A stretch of DNA of 41,226 bases from Halomonas sp. (GCA_024636705.1 JAGXGN010000083.1:1-41226); one strand, 5' to 3'. Positions 23,484 to 33,603 are shown, counted from the first letter of the stretch. Notes: generated by a model not told the origin, from the sequence alone. Numbers and translations: made by a program.

Positions 23484-23556
23484 TCGGTGTCTCCCTAGCA
23501 ATCTGTCGGATTAAGGGGTGTGAATCGCAGAAGCAACGTCCCCTCGCTGGTTTCTT

Positions 23557-23577
23557 CGCAGGGTAAGCGACCCTGCG
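23557..23577. repeat. Hairpin in the IS 3' noncoding region
   Basis: CGCAGGGT-aagcg-ACCCTGCG perfect 8-bp stem. Confidence 0.55.
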
Positions 23578-23631
23578 GTTGGAGAGGCGCTTTCGTCCTC
23601 TACGGCCTCGCCTTGAGCCGCCGCCGGGCGT

Positions 23632-23658
23632 AATAAAAAGGTGAGAGGCGCTCTTCAC
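23632..23658 (-). terminator. Candidate intrinsic terminator overlapping the transposase 3' end
   Basis: Minus strand GGTGAAGAGCGCCTCTCACC followed by TTTTTATTA (stem with one bulged A). Confidence 0.6.
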
Positions 23659-24734
23659 CCTGCCTTCAGGCGGTGCATCCGTTTGATGTTCCAGGCCATG
23701 GTCGTCAATCGCCATTCACCACTGACCTTGTCGAGGCCGCGCATCGAGACCTGTCGAAACCCCATCACGTGCTTGATGATCCCGAAGACCGGTTCCACCG
23801 TATGCTTGCGCAGCGCATATTGCGCTCGTCCGGCTTGGGTCTTCAGGCGGCGTGCCATCTGCTCGACATGGTCTGCAACGTCCAGCGCCGGGGGATCAGC
23901 AGCGAAGCGCTCGAAGACGGGCAAATGGTGCACGTCGCGCTTCATGGCCAGCAGCGTTTCGATGTCATGCGCCTGGCAGGCCTCGACATTGGCGGCACTG
24001 AAGTAGCCGGTGTCGGCCAACAGGTAGGTCGGTCGCCCCAGTGCCTCGAGATAGCCTTGCCAAGCCGCCAGCAGCGGCATTACCTGCTGTTTGTCGTTGG
24101 TGGCCTGGGTGACATGCACGTGGGTCACCAACATGGTGTCGGTATCGACGGCGGCCTGAGCGTTGTAGCACTGGTCGAAGCCCTTGCCGGTGACCGGCAT
24201 GATGCGCGACTCCGGATCAGTGAGATTGACTTGGTCCTTGTCGCGCGGGCCTCTGGGATCGCGTCCTCGCGGCTTTTTGCCCGCTTTCCGCTGTGCCTCG
24301 CGTCGCGTCACCTTCTCCTGATAGGCCGCTTGCTCGACGGCATCCCGCTCCTGGGCCCGCGCTTCAATCCTGGCCTTGGCCTCGGCGATCGCGGTCAGGC
24401 GCTGGTCGCCCCGGGCAATCTCCGCCGGGATGTCCATGCCATCGGCGGTTTCGTCCTGATCGGCCGATTCGACACGCTGAGTCAGCGCCTTCACCTCGGC
24501 CTTGTGCTGGGCTTCCAGCTTCTTGGCATGGCTATACGACAACGCCTTGTGCTTGCTGGCATTGGCCTTGAGCTTGGTACCATCCAGGGCGATGGTGCCG
24601 AGCTTGAGCAGCTTCATCTCGCGGGCCAGCAACAGCACCTGAACGAACAGCTGCTCCAGTTCGGGCAGCCACTCGTCCACGGAAGGCGGCAGCAGATAGT
24701 CGGTCTGGCGGTCAACGGGGATGAAGCGGCTCAT
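23655..24734 (-). CDS. IS1182 family transposase, apparently internally deleted near the N-terminus
   Basis: 359 aa; MSRFIPVDRQTDYLLPPSVDEWLPELEQLFVQVLLLAREM...; ALDGTKLKANASKHKA, YLLADTGYFSAANVEAC, VEPVFGIIKHVMGFRQVSMRGL. Confidence 0.88.
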   Translation of the reverse strand: MSRFIPVDRQTDYLLPPSVDEWLPELEQLFVQVLLLAREMKLLKLGTIALDGTKLKANASKHKALSYSHAKKLEAQHKAEVKALTQRVESADQDETADGMDIPAEIARGDQRLTAIAEAKARIEARAQERDAVEQAAYQEKVTRREAQRKAGKKPRGRDPRGPRDKDQVNLTDPESRIMPVTGKGFDQCYNAQAAVDTDTMLVTHVHVTQATNDKQQVMPLLAAWQGYLEALGRPTYLLADTGYFSAANVEACQAHDIETLLAMKRDVHHLPVFERFAADPPALDVADHVEQMARRLKTQAGRAQYALRKHTVEPVFGIIKHVMGFRQVSMRGLDKVSGEWRLTTMAWNIKRMHRLKAG

Positions 24735-24829
24735 GGCGTCGTTCCGGTGATGGCGGCATGATGAGAATATCTCACGACGTTATCGAAAACCCGACAGCCT
24801 GCTAGGACGGCTTGCTTTACCATCCAGTC

Positions 24830-24990
24830 TGACACTCCCCGCCCTGTCGGGCGAGGGTTCTTGGGTCGCCCCGAGAACCTTCCTGCTTCGATACGCCTTC
24901 ACTAGACCACGGCTAGGCCGCCGTCCCCGCTCCAGTCGCTCCACAGGCTAACCCCGCCAGCCCGGCGGTTCGGATATTCCTGGCGGCATT
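24830..24990 (-). ncRNA. Predicted omegaRNA scaffold (extent approximate)
   Basis: Structured right end directly downstream of and overlapping the tnpB 3' end: ...GGTTCTCGGGGCGACCCAAGAACCCTCGCCCGACAGGGCGGGGAGTGTCA. Confidence 0.5.
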
Positions 24991-26037
24991 GATGTCGCGG
25001 TCGATGGCATGGCCGCAGCCGTCACAGTGCCAGTGGCGCTGTGAGAGAGGCAGCTTATCGACCCGATGGCTGCAGTGATGGCAGGTCTTGCTACTCGGCA
25101 GCCACTGGCTCACTTTGACCAGTTGTCGACCTGCCCAGTCGGCCTTGTACTCAAGCTGGCGCACAAACTCACCCCAGCCTGCATCACTGATGGCCTTGGC
25201 CAGATGCCGGTTCTTCACCATGCCGGTGATGTTGAGCGACTCGACGCAGAGGACTTGGTTTTCGTTGACGAGCGTGCGGGTCGCTTTGTGAATCGCATCG
25301 CGGCGGCAGTCCGCGATCTTGGCATGCAGGCGCGCCACTTGCTGTGTGGCCTTAGCGCGGTTTTTCGAGCCTTTCTGCTTCTTGGCCAGCCGACGCTGAC
25401 GATACACTAGCCTGGCTTCATAACGCTTGAGGTGGCGCGGATTGCCCGACTTTTCGCCGCGGCTAGTGATAAACAGATCGGTCAAACCCAGGTCAATGCC
25501 AACGGTTTTCGGTGAGACCGATAGCGCCTCGGGCGAGAACTCACACAAGCAGCTGATAAAGTAGCGGCCAGCGCGATCTCGTGAAAGCGTGATGCTGGAA
25601 GGCGCACAGGGAAGTGGGCGACTCCAGCGAATCGGTAGGAGTTCGCTGGATTTGGCAATGGTGATCTCGCCATGCCGATAGCGAAAAGCCGCCTTGGTCA
25701 GCCGAATGGACTGCCGGCGGTCCTTGCGCTTGAAGCGCGGATAGCGTGCCTTGAGCTTGGGGTTTAAAAAATTGTCTAAGGCAGCCTTCTGATCCCGAAG
25801 CGTCTGCTGCAGGATGACGCTGGAAACGTCCTTTAGCCATGGATACTCGGCCTTTAATGCCACCAGCCGCCTTTCCGCTGCTGAATGCGATACCGACTCC
25901 TCGCGCTGTTGATATACCTCAGTGCGATAGGCCAGCGTATTGTTCCAGACGAAACGGGCAGAGCCGAACGACTTCGCCAGCAGTACGGCCTGCTCAGGCG
26001 TGGGATAAAGGCGTTCTTTGTAGGCCCGTTTCGTCAT
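24913..26037 (-). CDS. tnpB: RNA-guided endonuclease TnpB
   Basis: 374 aa; RuvC motifs VGIDLGLTDLF, LCVESLNITGMVKN, CDGCGHAIDRDINAARNI; zinc finger CHHCSHRVDKLPLSQRHWHCDGCG. Confidence 0.95.
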   Translation of the reverse strand: MTKRAYKERLYPTPEQAVLLAKSFGSARFVWNNTLAYRTEVYQQREESVSHSAAERRLVALKAEYPWLKDVSSVILQQTLRDQKAALDNFLNPKLKARYPRFKRKDRRQSIRLTKAAFRYRHGEITIAKSSELLPIRWSRPLPCAPSSITLSRDRAGRYFISCLCEFSPEALSVSPKTVGIDLGLTDLFITSRGEKSGNPRHLKRYEARLVYRQRRLAKKQKGSKNRAKATQQVARLHAKIADCRRDAIHKATRTLVNENQVLCVESLNITGMVKNRHLAKAISDAGWGEFVRQLEYKADWAGRQLVKVSQWLPSSKTCHHCSHRVDKLPLSQRHWHCDGCGHAIDRDINAARNIRTAGLAGLACGATGAGTAA

Positions 26038-26226
26038 GCTGTATAAATATCAGGGTTTAGTGACAACATCAACACAGACAGGCACCGCTGAACGGTGCGC
26101 GCTTATATCACCACCCGAGTAGGCGATGCTTTACGCGCTGTTTGGTAAAATCTTCACGCCTCGCGCCAAGCCCCTGAGCATCGAAATAGGCGTCGAGGCC
26201 TCGACTTGCGTGGTTTTTACTCGATC

Positions 26227-27333
26227 ATGAGTGTTTCAACATCGCCCGATGACGACTCCCTCCCGTACCAGGCCCTGGCCCGGCGTATCAAGGCCTGGGG
26301 TCGGGAGCTGGGCTTCCAGGAGGTCGGCATCACCGATACCGACCTCGCCGGGGACGAGCAGCGACTGCAGCGATGGCTCCAGGCCGGGCATCATGGCGAG
26401 ATGGGCTTCATGGCCAAGCATGGCACCAAGCGGACACGCCCGGCCGAGCTGATACCCGGCACCCTGCGGGTGATCAGCGTGCGCCTGGACTATCTGCCTG
26501 CCGAGGTCGAGACCACCAAGGTTCTGGGCCAGCCCGAAAGGGCCTATGTATCGCGCTACGCCACCGGCCGTGATTACCACAAGCTGATGCGCAAGCGACT
26601 CGCCACCCTGGCCAGCCAGATCGAGGCCGAGGTGGGGCCCTTCGGCTATCGTGCCTTCGTCGACTCCGCCCCGGTAATGGAGCGAGCCCTGGCACGCAAG
26701 GCCGGACTGGGCTGGTTCGGCAAGAATGCCATGTTGCTCAACCCCAGGGCCGGTTCGCTGTTCTTCCTCGGTGAACTCTACACCGACTTGCCCCTGCCGA
26801 TCGACGCGCCCTTCGAGGGGGAGCACTGCGGGAACTGCAGTGCCTGTCGGACCGCCTGTCCCACCGGGGCCATCGTCGAGGACCGGGTGGTCGATTCGCG
26901 CGCCTGCATCTCCTATCTGACCATCGAGCTGTTCGGGTCAATTCCCGAACGCTTTCGGGAAGCCATGGGCAACCGGGTCTTCGGCTGCGACGATTGCCAA
27001 CTGGTCTGCCCCTTCACCCGTTTCACCCGTGTCAGCCAGGAAAGGGACTTCTCGCCCCGTCACGACCTGGACCGGGCCAGCCTGGTCTCGCTGTTCGCCT
27101 GGGGCGAGGAGGAGTTCCTGGACAAGACCGCCGGCAGTCCCCTTCGACGCATCGGCTACGAACGCTGGTTGCGCAACCTGGCCGTGGGCCTGGGCAATGC
27201 CCCCTGGAGCGAGGCCGTGGAGGCCGCCCTGATGGCGCGCCTGCCCTACCCCTCCGATCTCGTCCGTGAGCATGTGCGCTGGGCGCTGGCGCGACAGCGG
27301 GATAAGCGCGAAGCCCTTATCGCCAGAGACTAG
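26227..27333 (+). CDS. queG: Epoxyqueuosine reductase
   Basis: GWFGKNAMLLNPRAGSLFFLGELYTDLPL, Fe-S motifs CGNCSACRTACPTGA and CDDCQLVCPF; start trimmed to MSVSTSPDD. Confidence 0.96.
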   Translation: MSVSTSPDDDSLPYQALARRIKAWGRELGFQEVGITDTDLAGDEQRLQRWLQAGHHGEMGFMAKHGTKRTRPAELIPGTLRVISVRLDYLPAEVETTKVLGQPERAYVSRYATGRDYHKLMRKRLATLASQIEAEVGPFGYRAFVDSAPVMERALARKAGLGWFGKNAMLLNPRAGSLFFLGELYTDLPLPIDAPFEGEHCGNCSACRTACPTGAIVEDRVVDSRACISYLTIELFGSIPERFREAMGNRVFGCDDCQLVCPFTRFTRVSQERDFSPRHDLDRASLVSLFAWGEEEFLDKTAGSPLRRIGYERWLRNLAVGLGNAPWSEAVEAALMARLPYPSDLVREHVRWALARQRDKREALIARD

Positions 27334-27342
27334 CGCTGGGCG

Positions 27343-27960
27343 CTATTCTTCCTCATCGCTGCGCTGGCCCGGCAGGCGCAGGAAGGTGTCGCGGTAATGC
27401 GCCAGCTCGGCGATGGACTCCTTGATGTCGTCCATGGCCAGGTGTGTATTGTGCTTCTCGAAGCCCGCCATGGCCCCCGGGTTCCAGCGCCGGGCGAGTT
27501 CCTTGAGGGTCGAGACATCCAGATTGCGGTAATGGAAGAAGGCCAGCAGCTCGGGCATTTCCCGTTCCAGGAAGCGGCGATCCTGATGGACGCTGTTGCC
27601 ACACATCGGCGACGACCCCGGGTCGACATGGGCATTGAGGAAGTCGAGCGTAAGACGCTCGGCCTCGGCGGTCTCGATATCGCTGCCCCTGATGCGCTCG
27701 ACCAGCCCGGACTGGCCGTGGGTCTTGCGGTTCCAGTCGTCCATGCCCGAAAGCAGGCTCTCCGGCTGTCGAACGGCGATCACCGGTCCTTCGGCGACGA
27801 GATTGAGCTGGTCGTCGGTGACCAGGGTCGCGACCTCGATGATGCGTTCGCGGTTCGGGTCGAGACCGGTCATTTCCAGATCGATCCACACCAGGCGGTT
27901 CTTGCGTGGATCCGTTGCGTCACTCTGCGTCTTGGGAGTCATGGCGGCCTTGTCGGTCAT
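27343..27960 (-). CDS. orn: Oligoribonuclease
   Basis: [37 protein letters not shown] (DEDDh exonuclease); start trimmed to [10 protein letters not shown] at 27960. Confidence 0.97.
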   Translation of the reverse strand: MTDKAAMTPKTQSDATDPRKNRLVWIDLEMTGLDPNRERIIEVATLVTDDQLNLVAEGPVIAVRQPESLLSGMDDWNRKTHGQSGLVERIRGSDIETAEAERLTLDFLNAHVDPGSSPMCGNSVHQDRRFLEREMPELLAFFHYRNLDVSTLKELARRWNPGAMAGFEKHNTHLAMDDIKESIAELAHYRDTFLRLPGQRSDEEE

Positions 27961-28041
27961 GGCAGTGGTCCTCTCGACGTCGGCGACAGTGGACGTCCTG
28001 AATGCGTACAATACATCCATTGTACCGAGCATCGGGCCCCC

Positions 28042-29088
28042 ATGAGCAAACGAAACCTGAGCCGCCAGCAACGCTGGCGCATCGAGAAGGTCCAGGCCGA
28101 GCGTGCGAGGCGTGCCGATAGGCGTGACGCTGACGATACCGACAAAGTCGCCGCCGGCGAATACGGCGCCGAGCAACCCGGCCGGGTGGTGGCCCACTAT
28201 GGTCGAACCCTGGACGTCAGCCCCGAAGACGGAAGTCCTGCCGTGCGCTGCCACATGCGCGCCAACCTCGAGGGACTGGTTACCGGTGACCGGGTGATCT
28301 GGCGGGCCGCCAGAAACCCCGATGGCGAAATCGTGGATGGCGTGGTGGTCGCCCGAGGCAAACGTGCCAATGTGCTGGAACGTCCCGATCCCCGGGGACA
28401 GCTCAAGCCGGTCGCCGCCAATATCGACCAGATCCTGATCGTCTTCGCCGTCGAACCCGCCCCCCACGCCAATCTCATCGACCGTTACCTGGTAGCGGCG
28501 GAGGCGACCGGCATCGCCCCGGTGCTGGTGCTCAACAAGCGTGACCTGTTGCCCGCGGATGGCGGTGAACTGCGTAGACTGCTCGGCCGCTACGAGGCCC
28601 TGGGCTACGAGGTAGTGACCTCCTCCACCGAAGGGGAAAACGGTCTGGCAGCGCTGCTCGAACGGCTCGGTGGACGCACCTCGGTATTCGTGGGCCAAAG
28701 CGGGGTCGGCAAGTCGTCCCTGATCGACCGACTCCTGCCGGATGAAGACCTTCGCATCGGCGCCTTGTCCAAGGATTCACGCAAGGGCACCCATACCACC
28801 ACCACGGCACGCCTCTACCGCCTCCCCACCGCCGCGGACGGCGGCGAACCGGGAGAGCTCATCGATTCGCCGGGCATCCGTGAATTCGGCCTGATACATC
28901 TGGACGAACAGCAGGTCGCCGAGGGCTTCATCGAGTTTCGTGAACTGCTCGGCCACTGCCGCTTCCGGGACTGCCGACACCGGCAGGAGCCGGGATGCGC
29001 CATCCTGGCGGCCGTGGAACGCGGCGAGGTCCACGCGCAGCGTTTTGCCAGTTACCTCCATATCGTCGACAGTCTCGACGAGAGCTGA
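28042..29088 (+). CDS. rsgA: Small ribosomal subunit biogenesis GTPase RsgA
   Basis: [24 protein letters not shown]; circularly permuted GTPase VLNKRDLL...[18 protein letters not shown]...[12 protein letters not shown]. Confidence 0.97.
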   Translation: MSKRNLSRQQRWRIEKVQAERARRADRRDADDTDKVAAGEYGAEQPGRVVAHYGRTLDVSPEDGSPAVRCHMRANLEGLVTGDRVIWRAARNPDGEIVDGVVVARGKRANVLERPDPRGQLKPVAANIDQILIVFAVEPAPHANLIDRYLVAAEATGIAPVLVLNKRDLLPADGGELRRLLGRYEALGYEVVTSSTEGENGLAALLERLGGRTSVFVGQSGVGKSSLIDRLLPDEDLRIGALSKDSRKGTHTTTTARLYRLPTAADGGEPGELIDSPGIREFGLIHLDEQQVAEGFIEFRELLGHCRFRDCRHRQEPGCAILAAVERGEVHAQRFASYLHIVDSLDES

Positions 29089-29125
29089 TGCCTAGACAAC
29101 CACAACACCGACTCAGGAGATCCCC

Positions 29126-29956
29126 ATGAGCTCAGAAGACAACCTCTTGCCGCTGATCGTCGAACCCGAGCAGCTCGAAGCACGGCTCACTGAGCCCTCA
29201 TTGCTGATCATCGATGTCCCGGTCAAGGCCGAAAGCTACACCCAGGGCCATGTGCCCGGCGCCATCTATCTGGACCATCGTGCCCTGTTGAGCGGAGAGG
29301 GCGAGATACCCAATGACGTCCCCTCTGTCGAGGCCCTGTCGACCCTGTTTTCTTCGCTGGGCCTGACCCGCGATACCCTTGTGGTGGCCTACGACGACGA
29401 GGGTGGTGGCTGGGCCGCACGCCTGCTCTGGACCCTGGACCTGATCGGCCATACCCGCTATTCGTACCTCAATGGTGGCATTCATGCCTGGCGCCAGGAT
29501 GGCCTGCCCGTCTCCACCGAGTCCCATACACCCGAACCCAGCGATTACCGGGCCGAGATACTCAACCCCGAGGCGCTCATCGATCGCCACGAGCTCCAGG
29601 AAAAACTCGGCAAGAAAACCTTCGCCGTCTGGGATGCCCGCTCACGGGCCGAGTACGATGGAGAAAAGGGCAACAACAAGCACCTGGGCCATGTTCCCGG
29701 GGCCGTGAACATGGAATGGACCCTGGCCATGGACCCGGATCGCGGCCTGCGCATCCGCGACTACGCCGAGCTCATCACCGAACTCGAAGCCCTGGGGCTG
29801 ACCCCGGACATGGAAGTGGCCACCCACTGCCAGGGGCACCATCGCAGTGCCTTCACCTGGCTGGTGGGCAAGGCGCTGGGCTTCGAGAAAATACGCGGCT
29901 ATGCGTGCTCCTGGAAGGAATGGGGCAACCGTGACGACACGCCCATCGAAAAATAG
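29126..29956 (+). CDS. Tandem-rhodanese sulfurtransferase
   Basis: 276 aa; two rhodanese domains, active-site loop [13 protein letters not shown]. Confidence 0.92.
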   Translation: MSSEDNLLPLIVEPEQLEARLTEPSLLIIDVPVKAESYTQGHVPGAIYLDHRALLSGEGEIPNDVPSVEALSTLFSSLGLTRDTLVVAYDDEGGGWAARLLWTLDLIGHTRYSYLNGGIHAWRQDGLPVSTESHTPEPSDYRAEILNPEALIDRHELQEKLGKKTFAVWDARSRAEYDGEKGNNKHLGHVPGAVNMEWTLAMDPDRGLRIRDYAELITELEALGLTPDMEVATHCQGHHRSAFTWLVGKALGFEKIRGYACSWKEWGNRDDTPIEK

Positions 29957-29970
29957 GACGGACCCCTCAA

Positions 29971-30804
29971 GTGCCATTCTCAAGACTCTTTGCCCTGATC
30001 CAGTACCCCATTCCCCATCACCTGCTGTCGCGGCTGGTGGGGCGACTCGCCGACTGTCGCCAACCCTGGGTCAAGAACTTCCTGATCAAGACCTTCATCG
30101 AGCGCTTCGGCGTCGACATGAACGAGGCGCTGGAATCCGACCCGACGGCCTATGCGACCTTCAACGACTTCTTCACCCGCGAACTGGAAGAAGAGGCACG
30201 GCCGATCGAGGATGGCCTGGTGTCCCCCGCCGATGGAACCCTGTCACAGTTCGGTGCCATCGAGGCCGGCCAACTGCTCCAGGCCAAGGGACATCGCTTC
30301 TCGGCCATGGAATTGCTGGGCGGCGATGGCGAGGCGGCCCGGCGCTACCTGGGTGGCAGTTTCGCCACCATCTACCTCTCTCCCAGCGACTACCACCGTG
30401 TTCACATGCCGGAGACCGGGACTCTCACTTCAATGGTCTATGTGCCCGGGCGGCTCTTCTCGGTGAATGCCGCCACCGCCGAGCACGTCCCCAACCTCTT
30501 TGCGCGCAACGAGCGCCTGGTCTGCCATTTCGATACCGAACGCGGCCCCATGGTGATGGTACTGGTGGGCGCCATGATCGTCGCCGCCATCGAAACCGTC
30601 TGGGCGGGCCAGATCACGCCCCTCTCGGAGGAGGTGCAGCGAATCCGTTTCGACACACCGATTCGGCTGGCGAAGGGCGAGGAAATGGGCCGCTTCAAGC
30701 TCGGCTCCACGGTGGTCATGGCCTTCGCCGAGCCAGTCGCCTTCACTGACGCCATCGAGCCCGGCGCCAAGGTTCGGGTGGGGCAGACGCTGGGAAGCTT
30801 CTAG
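29971..30804 (+). CDS. psd: Phosphatidylserine decarboxylase
   Basis: 277 aa, GTG start; [38 protein letters not shown] (pyruvoyl-forming GST site). Confidence 0.96.
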   Translation: MPFSRLFALIQYPIPHHLLSRLVGRLADCRQPWVKNFLIKTFIERFGVDMNEALESDPTAYATFNDFFTRELEEEARPIEDGLVSPADGTLSQFGAIEAGQLLQAKGHRFSAMELLGGDGEAARRYLGGSFATIYLSPSDYHRVHMPETGTLTSMVYVPGRLFSVNAATAEHVPNLFARNERLVCHFDTERGPMVMVLVGAMIVAAIETVWAGQITPLSEEVQRIRFDTPIRLAKGEEMGRFKLGSTVVMAFAEPVAFTDAIEPGAKVRVGQTLGSF

Positions 30805-31778
30805 CAGCGCGTCGTGGCGAAGGCCATCACCTCCGCCACGCTCGATTTACCCAGCGCCAGCTGGATCAGCCGGTCGATGCCCAGCGCGACGCCACTGCTC
30901 TCAGGCAGGCCGTGCGCCAACGCCGCCAGAAGGCGGTGATCCACGTCCACCTCGGGCAGGCCCGCGTGACGGCGTGCGGCATTGTCCGCGGTTAAGCGCG
31001 CCGCCTGTTCCTCGGCATCGGTGAGTTCATCATAGCCGTTGGCCAACTCCAGCCCCTCAAGATAGAGTTCGAAGCGGGATGCGACCCATTCACCATCCTC
31101 CGGATCCCGATGGCGTCGCGCCAGGGCCGCATGGCTGGCCGGATAGTCGACCACCACCTCGATTCCCTCGCGCCCCAGTTGCGGCTCGATGACCAGGCCC
31201 ATCAAGAGATCGAGACAGGCATCACGCGATAGCGCCGACGCGTCCAGATTCCCCCACTCCCCGGCCAGGCGGCGCAGTTCCGACAGCTCGACGGTGAAGG
31301 GATCGATGGCCAGGAGATCGCGAAACAACGCCCGGTAGCGCAGGCGCCGTGCCGGCCCCAGATTCCGCTCCAGCACGGCAGCCACCAGGTCGGTGGTTTC
31401 CTCGATCAGGGCGTCCAGTGCCATCCCGGGGCGATACCATTCCAGCATGGTGAACTCGAGGTTGTGGCGCCGGCCCACCTCACCATCGCGAAAGCTCCTG
31501 GCCAGCTGGAAGATGGGTCCGCTACCGGCCGCCAGGAGCCGCTTCATGTGGGCTTCCGGCGAGGTCTGCAGCCATAGTCGTTCGCGCCCCGCCGACGTGA
31601 TGACCTGGCAGGACAGCGATGCCAGATGGACATCGGTGCTACCGCCGTGACCCAGTACCGGTGTCTCGACTTCCAGCACCCCGCGGTCGGCGAAGAAGGC
31701 GCGCACCCTCGCCAGCAGCCGGGCACGCTTGCGCAGCGTCCCGATGTCGGCGGTCGGCTGCCAGTCGAACTCCTGCAT
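30801..31778 (-). CDS. epmA: EF-P lysine aminoacylase (GenX/PoxA/YjeA)
   Basis: [55 protein letters not shown]; class II aaRS fold, [18 protein letters not shown]. Confidence 0.96.
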   Translation of the reverse strand: MQEFDWQPTADIGTLRKRARLLARVRAFFADRGVLEVETPVLGHGGSTDVHLASLSCQVITSAGRERLWLQTSPEAHMKRLLAAGSGPIFQLARSFRDGEVGRRHNLEFTMLEWYRPGMALDALIEETTDLVAAVLERNLGPARRLRYRALFRDLLAIDPFTVELSELRRLAGEWGNLDASALSRDACLDLLMGLVIEPQLGREGIEVVVDYPASHAALARRHRDPEDGEWVASRFELYLEGLELANGYDELTDAEEQAARLTADNAARRHAGLPEVDVDHRLLAALAHGLPESSGVALGIDRLIQLALGKSSVAEVMAFATTRC

Positions 31779-31791
31779 CTTCCTCTCCACC

Positions 31792-31822
31792 AAAAACGCC
31801 GAACCTCGGTGAAGGCTCGGCG
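31792..31822 (-). terminator. Intrinsic terminator downstream of efp
   Basis: Minus strand CGCCGAGCCT-TCACCG-AGGTTCGGCG followed by TTTTTGG. Confidence 0.85.
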
Positions 31823-31844
31823 CTACCGGATCACGATTCGTGGT

Positions 31845-32411
31845 TTATGCCCGGCTGACGTATTCACCGCTGCGCGTATCCACCTTGAGGACTTCGCCTT
31901 CCTCGATGAACAGGGGGACCTTGACCACCGCGCCCGAGGAAAGGGCCGCCGGCTTTGAGCCGCCCTGGGCGGTATCGCCCTTGAGACCCGGATCGGTCTC
32001 GACCACTTCCAGTTCGATGAAGTTCGGGGCGCTCACCGAAATGGCATTATCGTTCCACAGGGTGACGGTGTAGGGCACCTGTTCCTTGAGCCACTTCTCG
32101 GTATCACCCAGGGCCTTCTTCTCCACGGCGTACTGCTCGAAGGAACCATCGGTCTTCATGAAGTACCACATGTCACCGTCGTTGTAGAGATACTCCATTT
32201 CCAGATCCATGACATCGGCAGCTTCCAGGGAGTCACCGGACTTGAAGGTCCGCTCCCAGACGCGCCCGGTCATCAGATTACGCAACTTGACCCGGCTGAA
32301 GGCCTGTCCCTTGCCGGGCTTGACCAGCTCGTTATCGACGATCGCACAGGGATCGCCGTCGAGCATCACCTTCAGCCCGCCCTTGAATTCGTTGGTAGAA
32401 TAGTTCGCCAT
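31845..32411 (-). CDS. efp: Elongation factor P
   Basis: [60 protein letters not shown]; start trimmed to 32411. Confidence 0.98.
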   Translation of the reverse strand: MANYSTNEFKGGLKVMLDGDPCAIVDNELVKPGKGQAFSRVKLRNLMTGRVWERTFKSGDSLEAADVMDLEMEYLYNDGDMWYFMKTDGSFEQYAVEKKALGDTEKWLKEQVPYTVTLWNDNAISVSAPNFIELEVVETDPGLKGDTAQGGSKPAALSSGAVVKVPLFIEEGEVLKVDTRSGEYVSRA

Positions 32412-32520
32412 GGTTTCTCTCTGATGTTCGAACGCGCCACCGAAAACGATCGGCGGTGCGCCCATGAAAACGACTTTCGACGAGAGTATAGTCCCTCGCC
32501 CGTATTGACTGGTGTGACAA

Positions 32521-33558
32521 ATGATAACCCGAAGCCCGACCCCTTTGCAGCGTAGGCAGACTCGGGAGACGACTCCTGACACCCCGCCAAGCTGGCAGGA
32601 CCAGCTGGCCGGGGTGATTCGCGACCCCCGCGAGCTGTGCCGGCGCCTGGGGCTGGACGCCTCCTGGCTAGCCGGTGCCGAGGCCGGCCACGACCTCTTC
32701 GAGGTACGGGTCCCCGAGGCCTTCCTCGGCCGCATGCGACCCGGCGATCCAGCGGACCCCCTGCTGCGCCAGGTGCTGCCATTGGCCAGTGAGGCCGAGA
32801 CCACCCCGAGCTTCGTCGCCGACCCCCTGGCCGAGGCCGAGAGCACCGCTGCGCCGGGCCTGATCCACAAGTACCCGGGTCGGGTCCTGCTCATCGCCAG
32901 CCCCAGCTGTGCGGTCAACTGTCGCTACTGCTTCCGGCGCCATTTTCCCTACGACGAGAACGCGCCCTCCCGGGCCCAGTGGGACCGGACACTGGCGCAT
33001 CTGCATGATGACCCGTCGATCCGTGAAGCGATCCTCTCCGGCGGCGATCCGCTCGCCGCCAGTGACCGCCAGCTCGCCTGGCTGGTCGAGCGGCTCGAGG
33101 CCATCCCGCACCTGAAACGCCTGCGAATCCACACCCGACTCCCGGTGGTCATCCCCGATCGCATCGATGCTGCCTTGCTGCAATGGCTATCGTCGACACG
33201 CCTGCAGAAGGTCGTCGTCCTGCACATCAACCATGCCAACGAGATCGACGAAGCCGTCATCGGCGCCTGCACGAGACTCCGCGAGGCAGGAGCGACCCTA
33301 CTCAACCAGAGCGTGCTGCTGCGTGGCGTCAACGACGGCATCGCGCCCCTGGCCGAGCTCTCGGAGCGGCTCGTCGAGGCCGGCATCCTGCCCTACTACC
33401 TCCACGTCCTGGATCCCGTCGCCGGCGCCGCCCATTTCGACGTGCCGGACGACGAGGCCCGCGAGCTGGTCGCGGGCCTGCGGGACGTACTGCCGGGGTT
33501 CCTGGTGCCCAGGCTGGTGCGGGAAATCCCCGGCGAGGCCAGCAAGACGCCGCTGTGA
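32521..33558 (+). CDS. epmB: EF-P beta-lysylation protein EpmB (lysine 2,3-aminomutase-like radical SAM)
   Basis: 345 aa; [15 protein letters not shown] radical SAM motif; adjacent to efp/epmA. Confidence 0.95.
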   Translation: MITRSPTPLQRRQTRETTPDTPPSWQDQLAGVIRDPRELCRRLGLDASWLAGAEAGHDLFEVRVPEAFLGRMRPGDPADPLLRQVLPLASEAETTPSFVADPLAEAESTAAPGLIHKYPGRVLLIASPSCAVNCRYCFRRHFPYDENAPSRAQWDRTLAHLHDDPSIREAILSGGDPLAASDRQLAWLVERLEAIPHLKRLRIHTRLPVVIPDRIDAALLQWLSSTRLQKVVVLHINHANEIDEAVIGACTRLREAGATLLNQSVLLRGVNDGIAPLAELSERLVEAGILPYYLHVLDPVAGAAHFDVPDDEARELVAGLRDVLPGFLVPRLVREIPGEASKTPL

Positions 33559-33572
33559 GCGCCGAGCGCCCA

Positions 33573-33603
33573 GTAGGCCGGATAAGCCGAAGGCGCATCC
33601 GGC
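33573..33603. repeat. REP-like palindrome
   Basis: GTAGGCCGGATAAGCCGAAGGCGCATCCGGC; outer stem GCCGGAT/ATCCGGC, inner GCC/GGC; resembles enterobacterial REP consensus. Confidence 0.7.

Larger units (their letters stand above)
23499..24801 (-). mobile_element. IS1182-like insertion sequence
   Basis: Related ends: left caatctgtcggatta, right (reverse complement) caggctgtcgggttt; both bordered by CTAG (23495-23498 and 24802-24805); DDE transposase inside. Confidence 0.8.
24825..26115 (-). mobile_element. TnpB-only IS200/IS605 (IS1341-type) element; boundaries approximate
   Basis: Right end CCTCGCCCGACAGGGCGGGGAGTGTCA (minus strand) next to the TnpB 3' end; left-end hairpin gcaccg-ctgaa-cggtgc at 26082-26098; no tnpA found. 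Confidence 0.8.

Noticed and set aside
23499-23545. Outward IS promoter towards nnr (TTGCTT-17-TAATCC on the minus strand)
   Set aside because: Only 3/6 and 2/6 consensus matches; too weak to call, noted as a region to test.
23673-24761. 362-aa plus-strand ORF opposite the IS1182-like transposase
   Set aside because: Antisense of the transposase; no plausible domain.
28042-28698. N-terminal extension of the orn ORF (up to 28698)
   Set aside because: Extension overlaps rsgA antisense; orn homology begins near [10 protein letters not shown] at 27960.
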